In this document: in pieces, positions 30,518 to 40,663 of the stretch
How the letters are laid out: the number at the start of each line of letters is the position of its first letter
How positions within the stretch are numbered: position 1 is the stretch's first letter
Assembly (NCBI GenBank): GCA_951812575.1
Contig: OX638322.1
Location: forward strand, 3,786,501-3,850,500
DNA length: 64,000 bases
Source: Candidatus Binatia bacterium
Lineage (GTDB): Bacteria > Desulfobacterota > Binatia > Bin18
Direction of reading: 5' to 3'
The notes under the pieces: model-generated
Told to the model about the DNA's origin: nothing
What the model saw: only the letters and a program-made list of their open reading frames with translations
Database searches by the model: none
Position numbers and translations under genes: made by a program

Positions 30518-32779
30518 ATGATCATTACGAGTGTTCACGCGAAAAATGTGCTGCGTTATGCGGAACTGAAGCTGACAAATCTCCCCCGGCAGGGAGTGAT
30601 TGGAATAAGCGGTGCCAATGAATCCGGCAAAACGACCATTGCCGAAATTCTGTGTCTGGCGCTGTTTGGCCGGACATTCTCTCACCCTGAGGACGAATTC
30701 CAAAAAAATATTAAATGGGGCGAGTTTGGCGCTTCCGTCACTGTTGGCTTCTTTGCCAAGGATAAACAAAGCTATCTGATTACCCGCTCTTTTGACGCAG
30801 ACGGGAATCACTTAGCTCAGCTTCGCAGGGAAGGGGAAGCCGAGCCTTTTGTTCGTGGGGCTGCCGCGGTAAATGAGAATGTAGCCCAGCTGTGCGGGTT
30901 TACCTATCAACGCTTTATCGATTCCTTCTATTTAGCTCAGCGGAATATTGCTTCTCCGTCTATTCTCCTGCAGACCGCTAAGGCGCTGGCCGGTGTCGAA
31001 ACCTTTGAGCACGTGGCGACTGAATGTGCGTCCGATATTCAGACCTTCCAGGAAGAACTTGCCCCTCTGCACGGCGGCCTTGCCGAGGCTCGTCGGCAGC
31101 GCAGTGAACTCAATATCCAGGCTGATGCGTTGCCCAATTTGAAGGCAGAACAGAATGCCCAAACCGCGGCCATTGCTGAGCGAAAAAAGGAAAATACGGC
31201 ACGTGGCCTAAGGCTTGACCGCCTGCGCGCGGCAACCGCAGAGATCGCTGGTCAGGTGGAAAAGACGACACAAGCCAATCTCGATACCAGCCTGGAGCAG
31301 TGGCTGCACTATGCGGATCACGTCGATACTGCCACAAAAGCCGTGGACGCGGCGAGTCAAGGTGCAGAATCCGGTTCGGGTCCGCGGCTGACTGGGGCGC
31401 TACAGTCTTGGAGTGATGATCTGCGCAAGCGTCTTCAGGCTTTTACCCCTGTGCGGAACGCGGCCGCCGTGTATCGTCAACGTCTGGCCTGGCTCATCGG
31501 CCGGGGAGCGCGGCCGGCTGAGGTTGACGCACGCGTACGCTCTTTACCCGATCAGCAGGCGCTTCTCCTCAGTCAGGGGGAAGGCATACGCGGGAAGCGG
31601 ACCGGTCCTATGATCGGCTTTTTTGTCTCGTTTCTGCTTATGATTATAAGTTGGACCGTGCTCTGGTTTCTGAATTATGCGCCAAGTCACGCTATCGGAC
31701 AGTGGCTCGGCAATGATCTGCAATTGGTGACGTACAATACTGTGCTTTTCCTTGTCGCCGCGGTCTCTAGTGGGCTGAGCCTATTGTTGCTCGTTATGGT
31801 TTTTATTCTTACGGAGCAGATTCTGACCGCACGGCAGAAGGCCGCCCGCCTCCAAGCCGACCAAGAAGCAATCAAAGCCCAACTCCAAAGCTTAGACGAT
31901 CTTCCCCAGCAGTCCCTGGTCACCGAGGTGGCGACTCTTGATATGTGTGATGATCCGCCATTGAAAGAGTCTCTGACCCAGTTTGTCAGTGGTCCTGGCG
32001 TAGCGCTGCTCGATGCAGAGGCGCTCGCAGCGTTCCTTGCTCCGCTGGAGGCCGCGAGCCTCACCTGCCAGGAGGATGCTGACGCCATCACCAGACGGAT
32101 AACTGAAGAAATACAGTCTGTTGAGACGAGCTTGGGTGCCATACGCCAAGACCTGGACCGTCTGGATCAGGCCATCGCGGAAGAAGAGCGTCGCCTCAAT
32201 AAAGCGGCACAACTGGACCAGGAGATCGCCGCGTTCGAAAGGGATATTGAGAGTAAAACCCGCAGTATTGAAGTACGGCGAATCGCTCAAAATCTCCTCT
32301 CTGGCTCGCACCGGCGTTTACTGAGCCGGTTTAACCTGGAGATGCGGCACGTTGTGAGTAAAATCATGCCGAAGCTCACTGAGGGGCGCTACGAGACCAT
32401 GCAAATCGATAATGACCTCAACGTCCGGGTATGGTCGAGTGAAAAGGGTCATTTTGTTGGTCTGAACGAAATTTCGGGAGGAACCTATAATCAGGTCATG
32501 CTGGCTATCCGTCTGGCCCTGTCGCAAGCCTTGATTAGCTCATCACTGTGTGGTGTTGAGTGCCTTATCCTTGATGAGCCGTTCGCCTTTTTTGACGCCC
32601 AGCGTACCCAAAAGACTCTGGAAATGTTGCCCCAGGTCAGTCCTGAAATTGAACAGATGTGGATTATTGCCCAGCAGTTTGATGACACCAGCTCCCTTGC
32701 CCTGCACCTGAGTTGCTCACGTGACTCGGAGGTTTTGATTGCCCCAGTGGGCGAATATGAGGCGCTGGAGGAAGGGTAG
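30518..32779 (+). CDS. SMC/Rad50-like ATPase with internal membrane hairpin
   Basis: A 753-residue ATPase. Walker A GANESGKTT is at residues 32-40; the ABC-type signature ISGGTYNQ, Walker B CLILDEPFAFFDAQ (about residue 681) and WIIAQQFD (switch histidine replaced by Gln) lie near the C-terminus, with coiled coil between. Within the coiled-coil zone two hydrophobic helices appear (about residues 365-385 and 408-431: MIGFFVSFLLMIISWTVLWF; VLFLVAAVSSGLSLLLLVMV), where Rad50 would have its zinc hook. No SbcD/Mre11 nuclease is adjacent, so the SbcC/Rad50 assignment is unsafe; YhaN-type membrane-linked ATPases are the closest analogue I know. AAGGAAATTTTC precedes the ATG. Confidence 0.82.
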   Translation: MIITSVHAKNVLRYAELKLTNLPRQGVIGISGANESGKTTIAEILCLALFGRTFSHPEDEFQKNIKWGEFGASVTVGFFAKDKQSYLITRSFDADGNHLAQLRREGEAEPFVRGAAAVNENVAQLCGFTYQRFIDSFYLAQRNIASPSILLQTAKALAGVETFEHVATECASDIQTFQEELAPLHGGLAEARRQRSELNIQADALPNLKAEQNAQTAAIAERKKENTARGLRLDRLRAATAEIAGQVEKTTQANLDTSLEQWLHYADHVDTATKAVDAASQGAESGSGPRLTGALQSWSDDLRKRLQAFTPVRNAAAVYRQRLAWLIGRGARPAEVDARVRSLPDQQALLLSQGEGIRGKRTGPMIGFFVSFLLMIISWTVLWFLNYAPSHAIGQWLGNDLQLVTYNTVLFLVAAVSSGLSLLLLVMVFILTEQILTARQKAARLQADQEAIKAQLQSLDDLPQQSLVTEVATLDMCDDPPLKESLTQFVSGPGVALLDAEALAAFLAPLEAASLTCQEDADAITRRITEEIQSVETSLGAIRQDLDRLDQAIAEEERRLNKAAQLDQEIAAFERDIESKTRSIEVRRIAQNLLSGSHRRLLSRFNLEMRHVVSKIMPKLTEGRYETMQIDNDLNVRVWSSEKGHFVGLNEISGGTYNQVMLAIRLALSQALISSSLCGVECLILDEPFAFFDAQRTQKTLEMLPQVSPEIEQMWIIAQQFDDTSSLALHLSCSRDSEVLIAPVGEYEALEEG

Positions 32780-32788
32780 GGACTATGT

Positions 32789-32831
32789 GAGTCCTTTGAG
32801 TCCTTGAGACCCAACAGACCCAATCTCAGTC
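32789..32831. repeat. GAGTC nonamer hairpin array, copy R3 (short)
   Basis: GAGTCCTTT and GAGTCCTTG followed by GACCCAACA and GACCCAATC. This is a shortened version of R1 and R2, lying just before the ribosome-binding site of the acyl-CoA dehydrogenase gene. Confidence 0.65.
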
Positions 32832-32842
32832 AAGGAGATAGT

Positions 32843-33994
32843 ATGGATTTTGCTCTCACCGGGGAACAAGAAGCGTTTCGTGCAGAAATCCGGGAATTCC
32901 TGTCGAGCGAGGTGCTGGCCGAGGAGCGGGTTGAAGACGGCTGGATTAGCGGCTACTCGCGCGAATTTTCTCAGAAACTTGGCCAGCAAGGCTGGATCGG
33001 GTTGACCTGGCCCAAGAAATACGGCGGTCAGGAAAAGTCGTATCTTGACCGCTTGATCCTGACCGAAGAACTGCTGCGCGCCGGAGCTCCAGTCGCGGCC
33101 CACTGGCTGGGGGACCGTCAGGTTGGTCCGGCGCTTCTCGCGTATGGTAGTGAGGAGCAAAAACAGAAGATACTCCCGCAAGTCTGTAAAGGTGAGGTCG
33201 TCTTTTGTCTGGGTATGAGTGAACCTGGGTCCGGCTCCGACTTGGCTTCGCTCCAGACCCGGGCAAACGAGGAGGGCGATCATTATACCCTGAACGGCCA
33301 AAAGATCTGGACCAGCTTCGCCCACGTTGCCGATTATGCCTATCTGGTTGCTCGCACGGATCCGGATGCCCCGAAGCATAGAGGGATCAGTGAATTCCTG
33401 GTTGCTATGGATACACCCGGCATCGATGTGCGGCCCCTCATCGATGCAACCGGAGAACATCATTTTAATGAGGTCTTTTTTGACAATGTTGAGGTACCGA
33501 AAAACCGGCTGATTGGTGAAAAAAATCGAGGCTGGTATCAGATTGCCTCTCAGCTTGACTACGAACGCAGCGGTATTGAGCGGCTGCTGAGTAATTATCC
33601 CCTCTTTCAGGATACGGTTCGATATGCCAAGGAACGGGGCCTGACGAAAGACCCGCTTGTCCGGGATACCTTGTCTCAGCTTCAGATCGAACTCGATTTG
33701 GGCCGCTCCATGGTCTACAAGGTCGCGTGGTATCTGACACAGAAGATCGTGCCGAACTATGAAGCCGCCATGGCAAAGTGCTTTTGCACCGAAGTGGAAC
33801 AGCGTATCGCCAAAGCGGTGAGCGAACTGCTGGGTGATTATGCGGTCCTCCTGCCGGGCTCGCCCCATGCCCGTTTAGCCGGCCGAGCGGCCCGAGAATA
33901 TCTGTACGCTCCGGCCTATACGATCCAGGGTGGAACGAGCAATATTCTGCGCAATATCATTGCGATCCGTGGCCTCGGTCTACAGCCGGGGTAG
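32843..33994 (+). CDS. Acyl-CoA dehydrogenase
   Basis: A 383-residue acyl-CoA dehydrogenase of the usual three-domain fold. DFALTGEQEAFRAEIREFLS starts the N-terminal helices, EVVFCLGMSEPGSGSDLASL is the FAD-binding strand region, YTLNGQKIWTSFAHVADYAY the middle beta domain, and YTIQGGTSNILRNIIAIRGL the C-terminal family signature. It should oxidise an acyl-CoA and pass electrons to ETF. AAGGAG lies seven bases before ATG 32843; an upstream in-frame start at 32804 falls in repeat R3. Followed within 100 bp by an SDR and then an LLM enzyme. Confidence 0.92.
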   Translation: MDFALTGEQEAFRAEIREFLSSEVLAEERVEDGWISGYSREFSQKLGQQGWIGLTWPKKYGGQEKSYLDRLILTEELLRAGAPVAAHWLGDRQVGPALLAYGSEEQKQKILPQVCKGEVVFCLGMSEPGSGSDLASLQTRANEEGDHYTLNGQKIWTSFAHVADYAYLVARTDPDAPKHRGISEFLVAMDTPGIDVRPLIDATGEHHFNEVFFDNVEVPKNRLIGEKNRGWYQIASQLDYERSGIERLLSNYPLFQDTVRYAKERGLTKDPLVRDTLSQLQIELDLGRSMVYKVAWYLTQKIVPNYEAAMAKCFCTEVEQRIAKAVSELLGDYAVLLPGSPHARLAGRAAREYLYAPAYTIQGGTSNILRNIIAIRGLGLQPG

Positions 33995-34075
33995 GGGCTG
34001 TGTAAGACCAGGGACAAAGCTCGATCATCTTCGGTTTGTGAGGTGGGCCAGTCGGCCCCGACTGAGGGAATATCC

Positions 34076-34828
34076 ATGCTTCTGGAAAATAAAGTTGCGC
34101 TTATTACTGGATCCGTCCGAGGTACCGGAGCTGGCATTGCCCGTGTTTTCGCCAGTGAGGGAGCCAGGGTTGTCATTAACCAGGTCAAGGAGGAAGGGAA
34201 TCCTCAACAGGTGCTTGAAGAAATCGAGTCGGCCGGCCAGCACGTACTGTTTGTCAAGGCAGACATTACCGATGAAGCCCAAGTTGCTGATATGGTTCGT
34301 CAAACCGAAGATCGATTTGGCCAGGTTGATATCCTCGTTAACAATTATGCTGGCAGTATTCCGCAGAAGCTGTTTCAGGACACTACCTGGACGGACTGGC
34401 AGTATCAACTCGATACGACGGTCAAAGCCGCCTTTTTGTGTGCGCAAGCGGTTTTGCCTGGAATGAAGACGCGCCGGTGGGGGCGGATCATCAACATCAA
34501 CACGATTGGCATTCATCAACCAAATCCAAACTACCACGCCTATACCTCAGCAAAAACAGCCATGTTGGGCTTCTCTCGGAATCTGGCAGTTGAGTTTGGT
34601 CAATATAATATTACCGTCAATATCGTCTCTCCCGGTTTGACCCTCACTCAGGAAGTCAAAAACATGCTGACACCGGAAACCCAGGCGAAGCATGAAAGTA
34701 CAGTGCCGTTGCGCAGAACAGGAACGGTTGAGGATACGGCAAACGCAGCGCTGTTTTTCGCGTCCGAGTTGAGCAGCTTCGTCACCGGCCACTACCTGCC
34801 AGTGTGCGGTGGACTGGTGTTAGAGTAG
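34076..34828 (+). CDS. SDR family NAD(P)-dependent oxidoreductase
   Basis: A 250-residue classical short-chain dehydrogenase. KVALITGSVRGTGAGIARVF is the nucleotide-binding glycine motif, ILVNNYAGSIPQ the N-N-A-G-type strand, and HAYTSAKTAMLGFSRNL holds catalytic Tyr and Lys. The usual catalytic serine 13 residues before the tyrosine is a threonine here (ININTIGIHQ), a conservative change. Substrate probably a 3-ketoacyl thioester or a sugar/alcohol. GAGGG precedes the ATG at 34076. It sits in a same-strand run after the acyl-CoA dehydrogenase. Confidence 0.9.
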   Translation: MLLENKVALITGSVRGTGAGIARVFASEGARVVINQVKEEGNPQQVLEEIESAGQHVLFVKADITDEAQVADMVRQTEDRFGQVDILVNNYAGSIPQKLFQDTTWTDWQYQLDTTVKAAFLCAQAVLPGMKTRRWGRIININTIGIHQPNPNYHAYTSAKTAMLGFSRNLAVEFGQYNITVNIVSPGLTLTQEVKNMLTPETQAKHESTVPLRRTGTVEDTANAALFFASELSSFVTGHYLPVCGGLVLE

Positions 34829-34910
34829 GCTGGAACATTTCTCGTTCGATAAATTGAGACTGATAATCTTTCTTCTGTCAAATAGGCTCTTCTGTAAATA
34901 AGGGGGACGT

Positions 34911-35924
34911 ATGCAGCGACGTGGAATCGCTCTTTTTACGCCGACAATCCGCGATATGATGGAAATCGCTCAACTCGCCGATGAGGCCGGCTTTGATTCT
35001 CTTTGGAATGGTGAGTTTTTTAATCGCAACGGTCTGGTCACCTTAGCCGCAGTTGCCACGTGTACCCAACGCGCCAAAATTGCTACCGGCATCGCCTATG
35101 CATATATGCGGAACCCCGTGCTGAATGCGACCGGGGCAATGGATATTGACGAACTCTCGAACGGCCGTCTGATTCTTGGCTTGGGGAGTGGGACCCGTTC
35201 CATGAATGAAATGTGGTACGGAGAGAAGTTTGAGCCCCGCTCCGCGCTGAAAATGAAAGAGTGTGTCGCATTGATCAGGCAACTCTGGGCATCGCACGCG
35301 GGCGGCGGTATGAAGTTTGAGGGCGATTACTACAGGTTGAACATCCCGGCGTACGTGCGTCCGCACATCGTCCGTGATCGTATTCCTCTCTATCTGGCCG
35401 CAGTGCAAAAGGGCATGTTGCGGACGACTGGCGAGATTGCCGATGGCTTAGTCGGCCACCCCCTCTACAGCCGCAAATATATCGCTGAATTTATTCGACC
35501 GAATATAGAGGCCGGAGCGAAGCGGGCGGGTCGGAACCCCGAGGATATTGACCTGACAACATTGCTGATCACCGCTGTCAGCCATGATCGTGAGCAAGCC
35601 CTGCGTGACGCGAAAAATCAGATCGCCTTTTATGCCTCAGTGAAATCCTATGAGGGCATTCTGAATCTGCATGGTTGGGAGGAACAAAAGCGAACGATAT
35701 GGGAGCATTTCAAAACCTTTAACCTGCCGAAGATGGCTGCTGCGGTGACGGATGATATGGTCGAACAGATCGCGATTGCGGGCACGCCCGAAGAATGTCG
35801 TGAGCAGATTGAGAAATGGAAAGATGTTGTAGACCTGCCTATTCTGTATACACCGACGGCGGGGGTAAAAGCTGATCGGGTGCGAGAGAACCACAGGCTC
35901 ATTGTTGAGACGTTTGGTCAGTAA
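34911..35924 (+). CDS. LLM class flavin-dependent oxidoreductase
   Basis: A 337-residue luciferase-like barrel protein. RRGIALFTPTIRDMMEIAQL, AGFDSLWNGEFFNRNGLVTL, KIATGIAYAYMRNPVLNATG and LSNGRLILGLGSGTRSMNEM follow the F420/FMN-dependent LLM family. AAGGGGGACGT precedes the ATG. It differs clearly from the LLM gene at 10372-11397 (different N-terminus and spacing). Probable oxidoreductase of the same fatty-acid/aromatic catabolic set, substrate unknown. Confidence 0.9.
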   Translation: MQRRGIALFTPTIRDMMEIAQLADEAGFDSLWNGEFFNRNGLVTLAAVATCTQRAKIATGIAYAYMRNPVLNATGAMDIDELSNGRLILGLGSGTRSMNEMWYGEKFEPRSALKMKECVALIRQLWASHAGGGMKFEGDYYRLNIPAYVRPHIVRDRIPLYLAAVQKGMLRTTGEIADGLVGHPLYSRKYIAEFIRPNIEAGAKRAGRNPEDIDLTTLLITAVSHDREQALRDAKNQIAFYASVKSYEGILNLHGWEEQKRTIWEHFKTFNLPKMAAAVTDDMVEQIAIAGTPEECREQIEKWKDVVDLPILYTPTAGVKADRVRENHRLIVETFGQ

Positions 35925-36103
35925 TGCCTCCTGAAAAAGAAGGGCTGGTGTCACTGGAGGAAAATGTTTCGTGTGAAACAGCTAAGGTATTAGATGAGAT
36001 ATTCGGGTTTTTCAAGGATTTTCTCCGATTGGTAAATAGAAAATATATCAATCAGTTAGATAGGGAGATGAAAAATACTCCGAGGTGTAACATCACTTTT
36101 TGA
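35924..36103 (+). CDS. Possible small protein overlapping the LLM stop
   Basis: A 59-residue frame starts inside the LLM stop codon (TAATG arrangement), reading MPPEKEGLVSLEENVSCETA and ending DREMKNTPRCNITF. Composition is polar and lysine/glutamate-rich, and the DNA is more A+T-rich than its neighbours. The overlapping start suggests translational coupling, but no family is recognised and the frame is short enough to arise by chance. Confidence 0.3.
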   Translation: MPPEKEGLVSLEENVSCETAKVLDEIFGFFKDFLRLVNRKYINQLDREMKNTPRCNITF

Positions 36104-36137
36104 TATATTTCGATGTACCGCTGTCGATGAAGAAAAA

Positions 36138-36953
36138 ATGATCAGGGTGAATGATGTGAGTGGAGACGTGGCCATCGGAATTTTTGACTCCGGTATAGGC
36201 GGACTCACGGTCTATCAGCAAATTGCGGCGCTCTTGCCTGCTGAGAACCTGATATATCTCGGGGATACTGCGCGCTGTCCGTATGGGACAAAGTCGCACG
36301 ATGTTGTGACGCAGTATGCGTGTGAGAATAGTGACTTTCTTGCTGAACGAAATATCAAGATGCTGGTGGTGGCGTGTAATACCGCCTCGGCAGTGGCGCT
36401 CATGGCTTTACAGGAACGCTATACGATACCCGTTATTGGTGTGATACGGCCCGGTGCTTTGGCCGCCGTTCGGTCCAGTCAAAACAGGAAAATAGGGGTG
36501 ATAGGGACTGAAGCAACCATAGCGAGCGGCGCCTATACAAAAGCGCTGCGCGCCTTGGACCCGTCTCTTGAGATTTATACGCGTGCGTGTCCATTGCTTG
36601 TTCCCTTAGTGGAGGAGGGTTGGGTAGAGAACGACGTAGCCCGCTCGACAGTAGCGACGTATCTCAGTAGTCTCAAACAGAGTGGGATAGATACGTTGAT
36701 TTTAGGTTGTACGCATTATCCCTTATTAAAAAAGACGATTGCGGTGTATCTTGGCGACCATGTCGAGCTGATTGATTCTGCCGAGGAAACAGCCAAGGTG
36801 GTGGTGGAAACCTTATCCGACAACCACCGGACCCAGTCGAATGGACCGGGTCGAGGCAGCTTTTTCGTAACAGACAGTCCAGACCAATTCATTAAAGTCG
36901 GCGCTCGCTTTCTCGGGGATGTGGTTGAATCAGCGGTACGTCTGGAACGTTAA
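36138..36953 (+). CDS. murI: Glutamate racemase
   Basis: A 271-residue racemase making D-glutamate for peptidoglycan. [18 protein letters not shown] is the N-terminal motif; [12 protein letters not shown] and [12 protein letters not shown] carry the two catalytic cysteines, one per domain, both present. [15 protein letters not shown] is the conserved substrate loop. The start is likely ATG 36138, though GTG codons a few residues later are possible. The gene is 20 bp upstream of secA, and with argJ forms an apparent three-gene operon. Confidence 0.95.
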   Translation: MIRVNDVSGDVAIGIFDSGIGGLTVYQQIAALLPAENLIYLGDTARCPYGTKSHDVVTQYACENSDFLAERNIKMLVVACNTASAVALMALQERYTIPVIGVIRPGALAAVRSSQNRKIGVIGTEATIASGAYTKALRALDPSLEIYTRACPLLVPLVEEGWVENDVARSTVATYLSSLKQSGIDTLILGCTHYPLLKKTIAVYLGDHVELIDSAEETAKVVVETLSDNHRTQSNGPGRGSFFVTDSPDQFIKVGARFLGDVVESAVRLER

Positions 36954-36973
36954 TATCTAAAGGTAACACCATC

Positions 36974-39900
36974 ATGTTAGCACGTTTGGCACAGAAGATT
37001 TTTGGGAGCAAAAACGAGCGCGAGCTCAAGCGGATGCGTCCATTGGTGGAAGAGATCGGCCAGCTTGAACCCGAACTGCAACCGCTCAGCATGGATGAAC
37101 TGCGGGCGAAAACGGATATCTTCCGCAGCCGGATCCAGGAAGCCACTGCGGCCACGCGTGCGCAGTTGGATGAGCTTGCCCAGCAGGCGGCCGAGATTGC
37201 TCCGGAAGGTATCCCGGACGAAGAGGTGCTGGAGAAGCTGGACTACTTCCAAGAAGAACGAGCCAGCCTGGAAAAAGAACTCCATGAGGCTGAAGCCGAC
37301 GTGCTTGACGACATCCTGCCCGAAGCCTATGCGACCGTCCGCGAAGTCTCGCGTCGGGTCACCGGCATGCGCCATTTTGACAGCCAGCTCCTTGGCGGGA
37401 TTGTCCTGCATCAGGGGCGCATCGCTGAGATGAAAACCGGCGAGGGCAAGACACTGGTGGCCACCCTGCCGCTCTACCTCAACGCCCTGCTCGGGCGCGG
37501 CTCGCATCTGGTCACGGTCAACGACTATCTGGCCCGACGCGACGTGCAGTGGATGGGGCCTATTTATCATGCCCTTGGACTGTCCGTTGCTTCTGTCGTC
37601 CATGACACGAGCTTTCTCTTTGACCCGACCCATGTGGTCAAGGATTATCGGTATATGAATCTGCGTCCGGTCAGCCGCAAAGAAGCCTACGCGGCCGATA
37701 TCACCTATGGAACGAATAATGAATACGGCTTCGACTATTTGCGCGACAACATGAAGTTCAATCTTGAAGATTATGTCCAGCGCGAGTTGCATTTTTCCAT
37801 TGTTGATGAAGTGGATAACATCTTGATTGACGAAGCCCGGACGCCGCTTATTATTTCCGGTCCGGCAGAAGAATCCACCCAGAAATATTACTCGCTCAAT
37901 CGAGTCATTCCACGTCTCCAGCGCGAGGTCGATTACGCCATCGACGAAAAACTCAAAACCGCCACACTCACCGAAGAGGGGGTGGCGAAAGTTGAGCGTA
38001 TTCTCGGCGTGCGTAACCTGTACGACCCGGCTGAGATCGGCGCCCTGCACCACGTCAACCAGGCGCTGAAGGCCCATGCTATCTTTAAGCGTGATGTTGA
38101 CTACGTGATTAAGGATGGCGAAGTCGTCATTGTGGATGAATTTACCGGCCGTCTGATGCCTGGCCGACGCTGGTCGGATGGGCTGCACCAGGCTGTCGAA
38201 GCCAAGGAAGGCGTCCGAATTCGTGAGGAAAATCAAACCCTTGCGACCATCACGATCCAGAATTATTTCCGCATGTACCGTAAATTGGGGGGTATGACCG
38301 GGACGGCGGATACGGAAGCGGTTGAATTCAAGAAAATCTACGACCTTGATGTCGTGGTCATTCCACCCAACCGCCCCATGGTCCGGGTGGATCACCCCGA
38401 CGTGGTATACAAGACCGAGCGTGAGAAATTCGAGGCCGTGATCGACGATATCCTGGATTGTCACGAACGGGGACAACCGGTGTTAGTGGGCACGGTTTCG
38501 GTCGAAAAGTCCGAGCATCTGGGCAGACTCCTTAAGCGAAAAAAGGTCAAACACAACGTCTTGAATGCGGTCAACCATGAGGCTGAGGCAAATATTATCG
38601 CCCAGGCGGGCCGTCTCGGTGCGGTGACGATTGCCACGAATATGGCTGGTCGGGGGACTGATATTCTGCTTGGCGGGAACCCGGAATTTCTGGCCCGCTC
38701 CGATATTGAAAAAAAATGGGTCAATAAGGCTAGTGCCGCTCGGACCAAAAAAGGCGCAAAAACAGCGCCCACAACAGAAAAGAGCTACGAAGACCGACTG
38801 GAAGAAATCCGCGCCGAGTATAACGCCGCGATCGCCCAGGCCCAGGAAAAATATGAGCCAGACTGGACTCCGTTCGAGGAGGCGCGTAATGCAGCCTTGA
38901 AGCGGATGGCGGAGACCTATCGCCCCTACCTGCACGCCACGCTGCAGAAAGCCCAGGCTGACTATGAAGAGGCAGCGCGTGTATTCGTTGAGTCCGTCCC
39001 CCTTTCAGCCGCACAGGTGGAGACGTATGGCCAGGCACGAGAAGCGTATGAGTCGGCGTTGTCAGAATATGACAAGGTGGTAGGTCCAGCGCTAAATGAA
39101 GAGCAACAACAAGAATATGAAGCTGCGCGGGCTGATTTCATAGCGGTGTTGACTGAAGATGGCATAGGGGAGGGCGAGGCGGCGGAGCGTCTGAGCCTGA
39201 CACGAAGCCGCTATGAACGCTGGCTGGAAGACTACTATCGGTCCATTATCCAGATGGCTGGCTTGGCCCTGAGTGGAAACGGACGTGTCCAAGAGGAATA
39301 CGAAGCCGCCCGCCGTACATATGAAGAAAACCAACGCGCCTACCAGGATGCCGACCAACACTATGAAGAAGCGCGCCAACCATATGAAGCCGCCATTGCT
39401 GAGGCAGAACGCGAGTACGAGCAACAGCGCAAGGAACACGTGCAGGTCATAGAAGAGGTACGAGAACAGTTGGAGAAAGCTCCTGCCGCGTATAGCCAGG
39501 ATTTTAGTGCAGTTCTTGAGAAGTACGAGAGAACGTGTAGCGAGGAGCGGGAAAAAGTTGTTGCTGCCGGTGGAGTACACATTCTGGGAACGGAGCGTCA
39601 CGAGTCACGGCGGATTGATAACCAGCTCCGCGGGCGTGCAGGCCGCCAGGGAGACCCTGGTTCATCCCGGTTCTTCCTCTCGCTCGAAGACGACCTCCTG
39701 CGTATTTTTGGTGCAGAGCGCGTCCAAAAGATAATGGACCGGCTGGGCATGGAAGAGGGAGAACCCATAGAAGCCGGCTTAGTCACCAAGGCGATAGAAA
39801 ACGCCCAGGGACGTGTCGAAGGCCATAACTTCGATATCCGCAAACATCTACTGGAATATGATGATGTCATTAACAAGCAGCGCGAAGTCATCTATGAGCA

Positions 39901-40648
39901 GCGCCGGGGATTCCTGGGCGGTGAGAACCTGAAAGGCCAGGTGCTGGAAATTGTTGAAGAGATGGCTGAAGAAAACGTGCTGAACTATGCGGATAAAGGC
40001 ATAGACCCTATGGAGTGGGACTGGAAAGGGCTTGATGACACAGTATTTCGCCAATTCAATATGCGTCTTGGCTTGAGTGAAGAACAGCAAGAAGAGTTGA
40101 CGACGGAAGAACTCCAGGATCTCGTGCGAGACCGGACACTCCAACACTATGAAGAGCGAGAGCAGAATTTTACCCCGCCTGTTATGCGTTATCTCGAAAA
40201 GGTGATCATGCTGCAAACCATGGACAGTCTGTGGAAAGATCACCTGTTTGCCATGGACCACCTCAAAGAAGGGATTGGTCTGCGCGGCTACGGCCAGAAA
40301 AACCCCCTGCAAGAGTATAAGAAAGAGGCGTTTAGTCTGTTCGATGATCTCTCCCGTCGGATGCAGGAAGATGTTGTTGAAAAGCTCTATAGCGTCCAGG
40401 TGGCCCGCCAGGAAGATGTCCAGCGGATGGAGGAGGGACAGGCCGCACAGCGGCCCATGCAGATGTTGCACGGCGGACAGGCCGCGCTCCAAGCACAGCC
40501 GGCAACACAACCCATACCCGGGAGACCAGGCGAGCAGCCGCCCGCGGCAAGACCCGTCCAAGCCATACGGGATACGCCCAAGGTTGGTCGCAACGAACCC
40601 TGTCCGTGCGGCAGCGGCAAGAAATACAAGAAGTGTCATGGCGCATAG
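36974..40648 (+). CDS. secA: Preprotein translocase ATPase SecA with large coiled-coil insertion
   Basis: A 1224-residue SecA, against about 900 in most bacteria. NBD1 has Walker A KTGEGKT and [23 protein letters not shown]2 has [19 protein letters not shown] and [20 protein letters not shown]; the tail ends with the zinc-binding SEC-C motif [17 protein letters not shown]. Between GGNPEFL (near residue 567) and GGVHILGT (near 866) lies a segment of about 300 residues rich in E, A, Y, R and Q with repeated YEEA-like units, where E. coli has roughly 50. All catalytic motifs are intact, so the enzyme should be functional. No RNA or frameshift signal seen. Confidence 0.97.
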   Translation: MLARLAQKIFGSKNERELKRMRPLVEEIGQLEPELQPLSMDELRAKTDIFRSRIQEATAATRAQLDELAQQAAEIAPEGIPDEEVLEKLDYFQEERASLEKELHEAEADVLDDILPEAYATVREVSRRVTGMRHFDSQLLGGIVLHQGRIAEMKTGEGKTLVATLPLYLNALLGRGSHLVTVNDYLARRDVQWMGPIYHALGLSVASVVHDTSFLFDPTHVVKDYRYMNLRPVSRKEAYAADITYGTNNEYGFDYLRDNMKFNLEDYVQRELHFSIVDEVDNILIDEARTPLIISGPAEESTQKYYSLNRVIPRLQREVDYAIDEKLKTATLTEEGVAKVERILGVRNLYDPAEIGALHHVNQALKAHAIFKRDVDYVIKDGEVVIVDEFTGRLMPGRRWSDGLHQAVEAKEGVRIREENQTLATITIQNYFRMYRKLGGMTGTADTEAVEFKKIYDLDVVVIPPNRPMVRVDHPDVVYKTEREKFEAVIDDILDCHERGQPVLVGTVSVEKSEHLGRLLKRKKVKHNVLNAVNHEAEANIIAQAGRLGAVTIATNMAGRGTDILLGGNPEFLARSDIEKKWVNKASAARTKKGAKTAPTTEKSYEDRLEEIRAEYNAAIAQAQEKYEPDWTPFEEARNAALKRMAETYRPYLHATLQKAQADYEEAARVFVESVPLSAAQVETYGQAREAYESALSEYDKVVGPALNEEQQQEYEAARADFIAVLTEDGIGEGEAAERLSLTRSRYERWLEDYYRSIIQMAGLALSGNGRVQEEYEAARRTYEENQRAYQDADQHYEEARQPYEAAIAEAEREYEQQRKEHVQVIEEVREQLEKAPAAYSQDFSAVLEKYERTCSEEREKVVAAGGVHILGTERHESRRIDNQLRGRAGRQGDPGSSRFFLSLEDDLLRIFGAERVQKIMDRLGMEEGEPIEAGLVTKAIENAQGRVEGHNFDIRKHLLEYDDVINKQREVIYEQRRGFLGGENLKGQVLEIVEEMAEENVLNYADKGIDPMEWDWKGLDDTVFRQFNMRLGLSEEQQEELTTEELQDLVRDRTLQHYEEREQNFTPPVMRYLEKVIMLQTMDSLWKDHLFAMDHLKEGIGLRGYGQKNPLQEYKKEAFSLFDDLSRRMQEDVVEKLYSVQVARQEDVQRMEEGQAAQRPMQMLHGGQAALQAQPATQPIPGRPGEQPPAARPVQAIRDTPKVGRNEPCPCGSGKKYKKCHGA

Positions 40649-40663
40649 AAGCAGAGTCAAGTC

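Noticed and set aside
30518..32779. Assignment as SbcC/Rad50 exonuclease subunit.
   Set aside because: No zinc hook, two membrane helices instead, and no SbcD partner.
36977..38476. Long open frame on the minus strand inside secA (about 500 codons).
   Set aside because: It is antisense to a fully motif-supported SecA, has no start signal or recognisable domain, and such frames arise from the codon bias of GC-rich genes.
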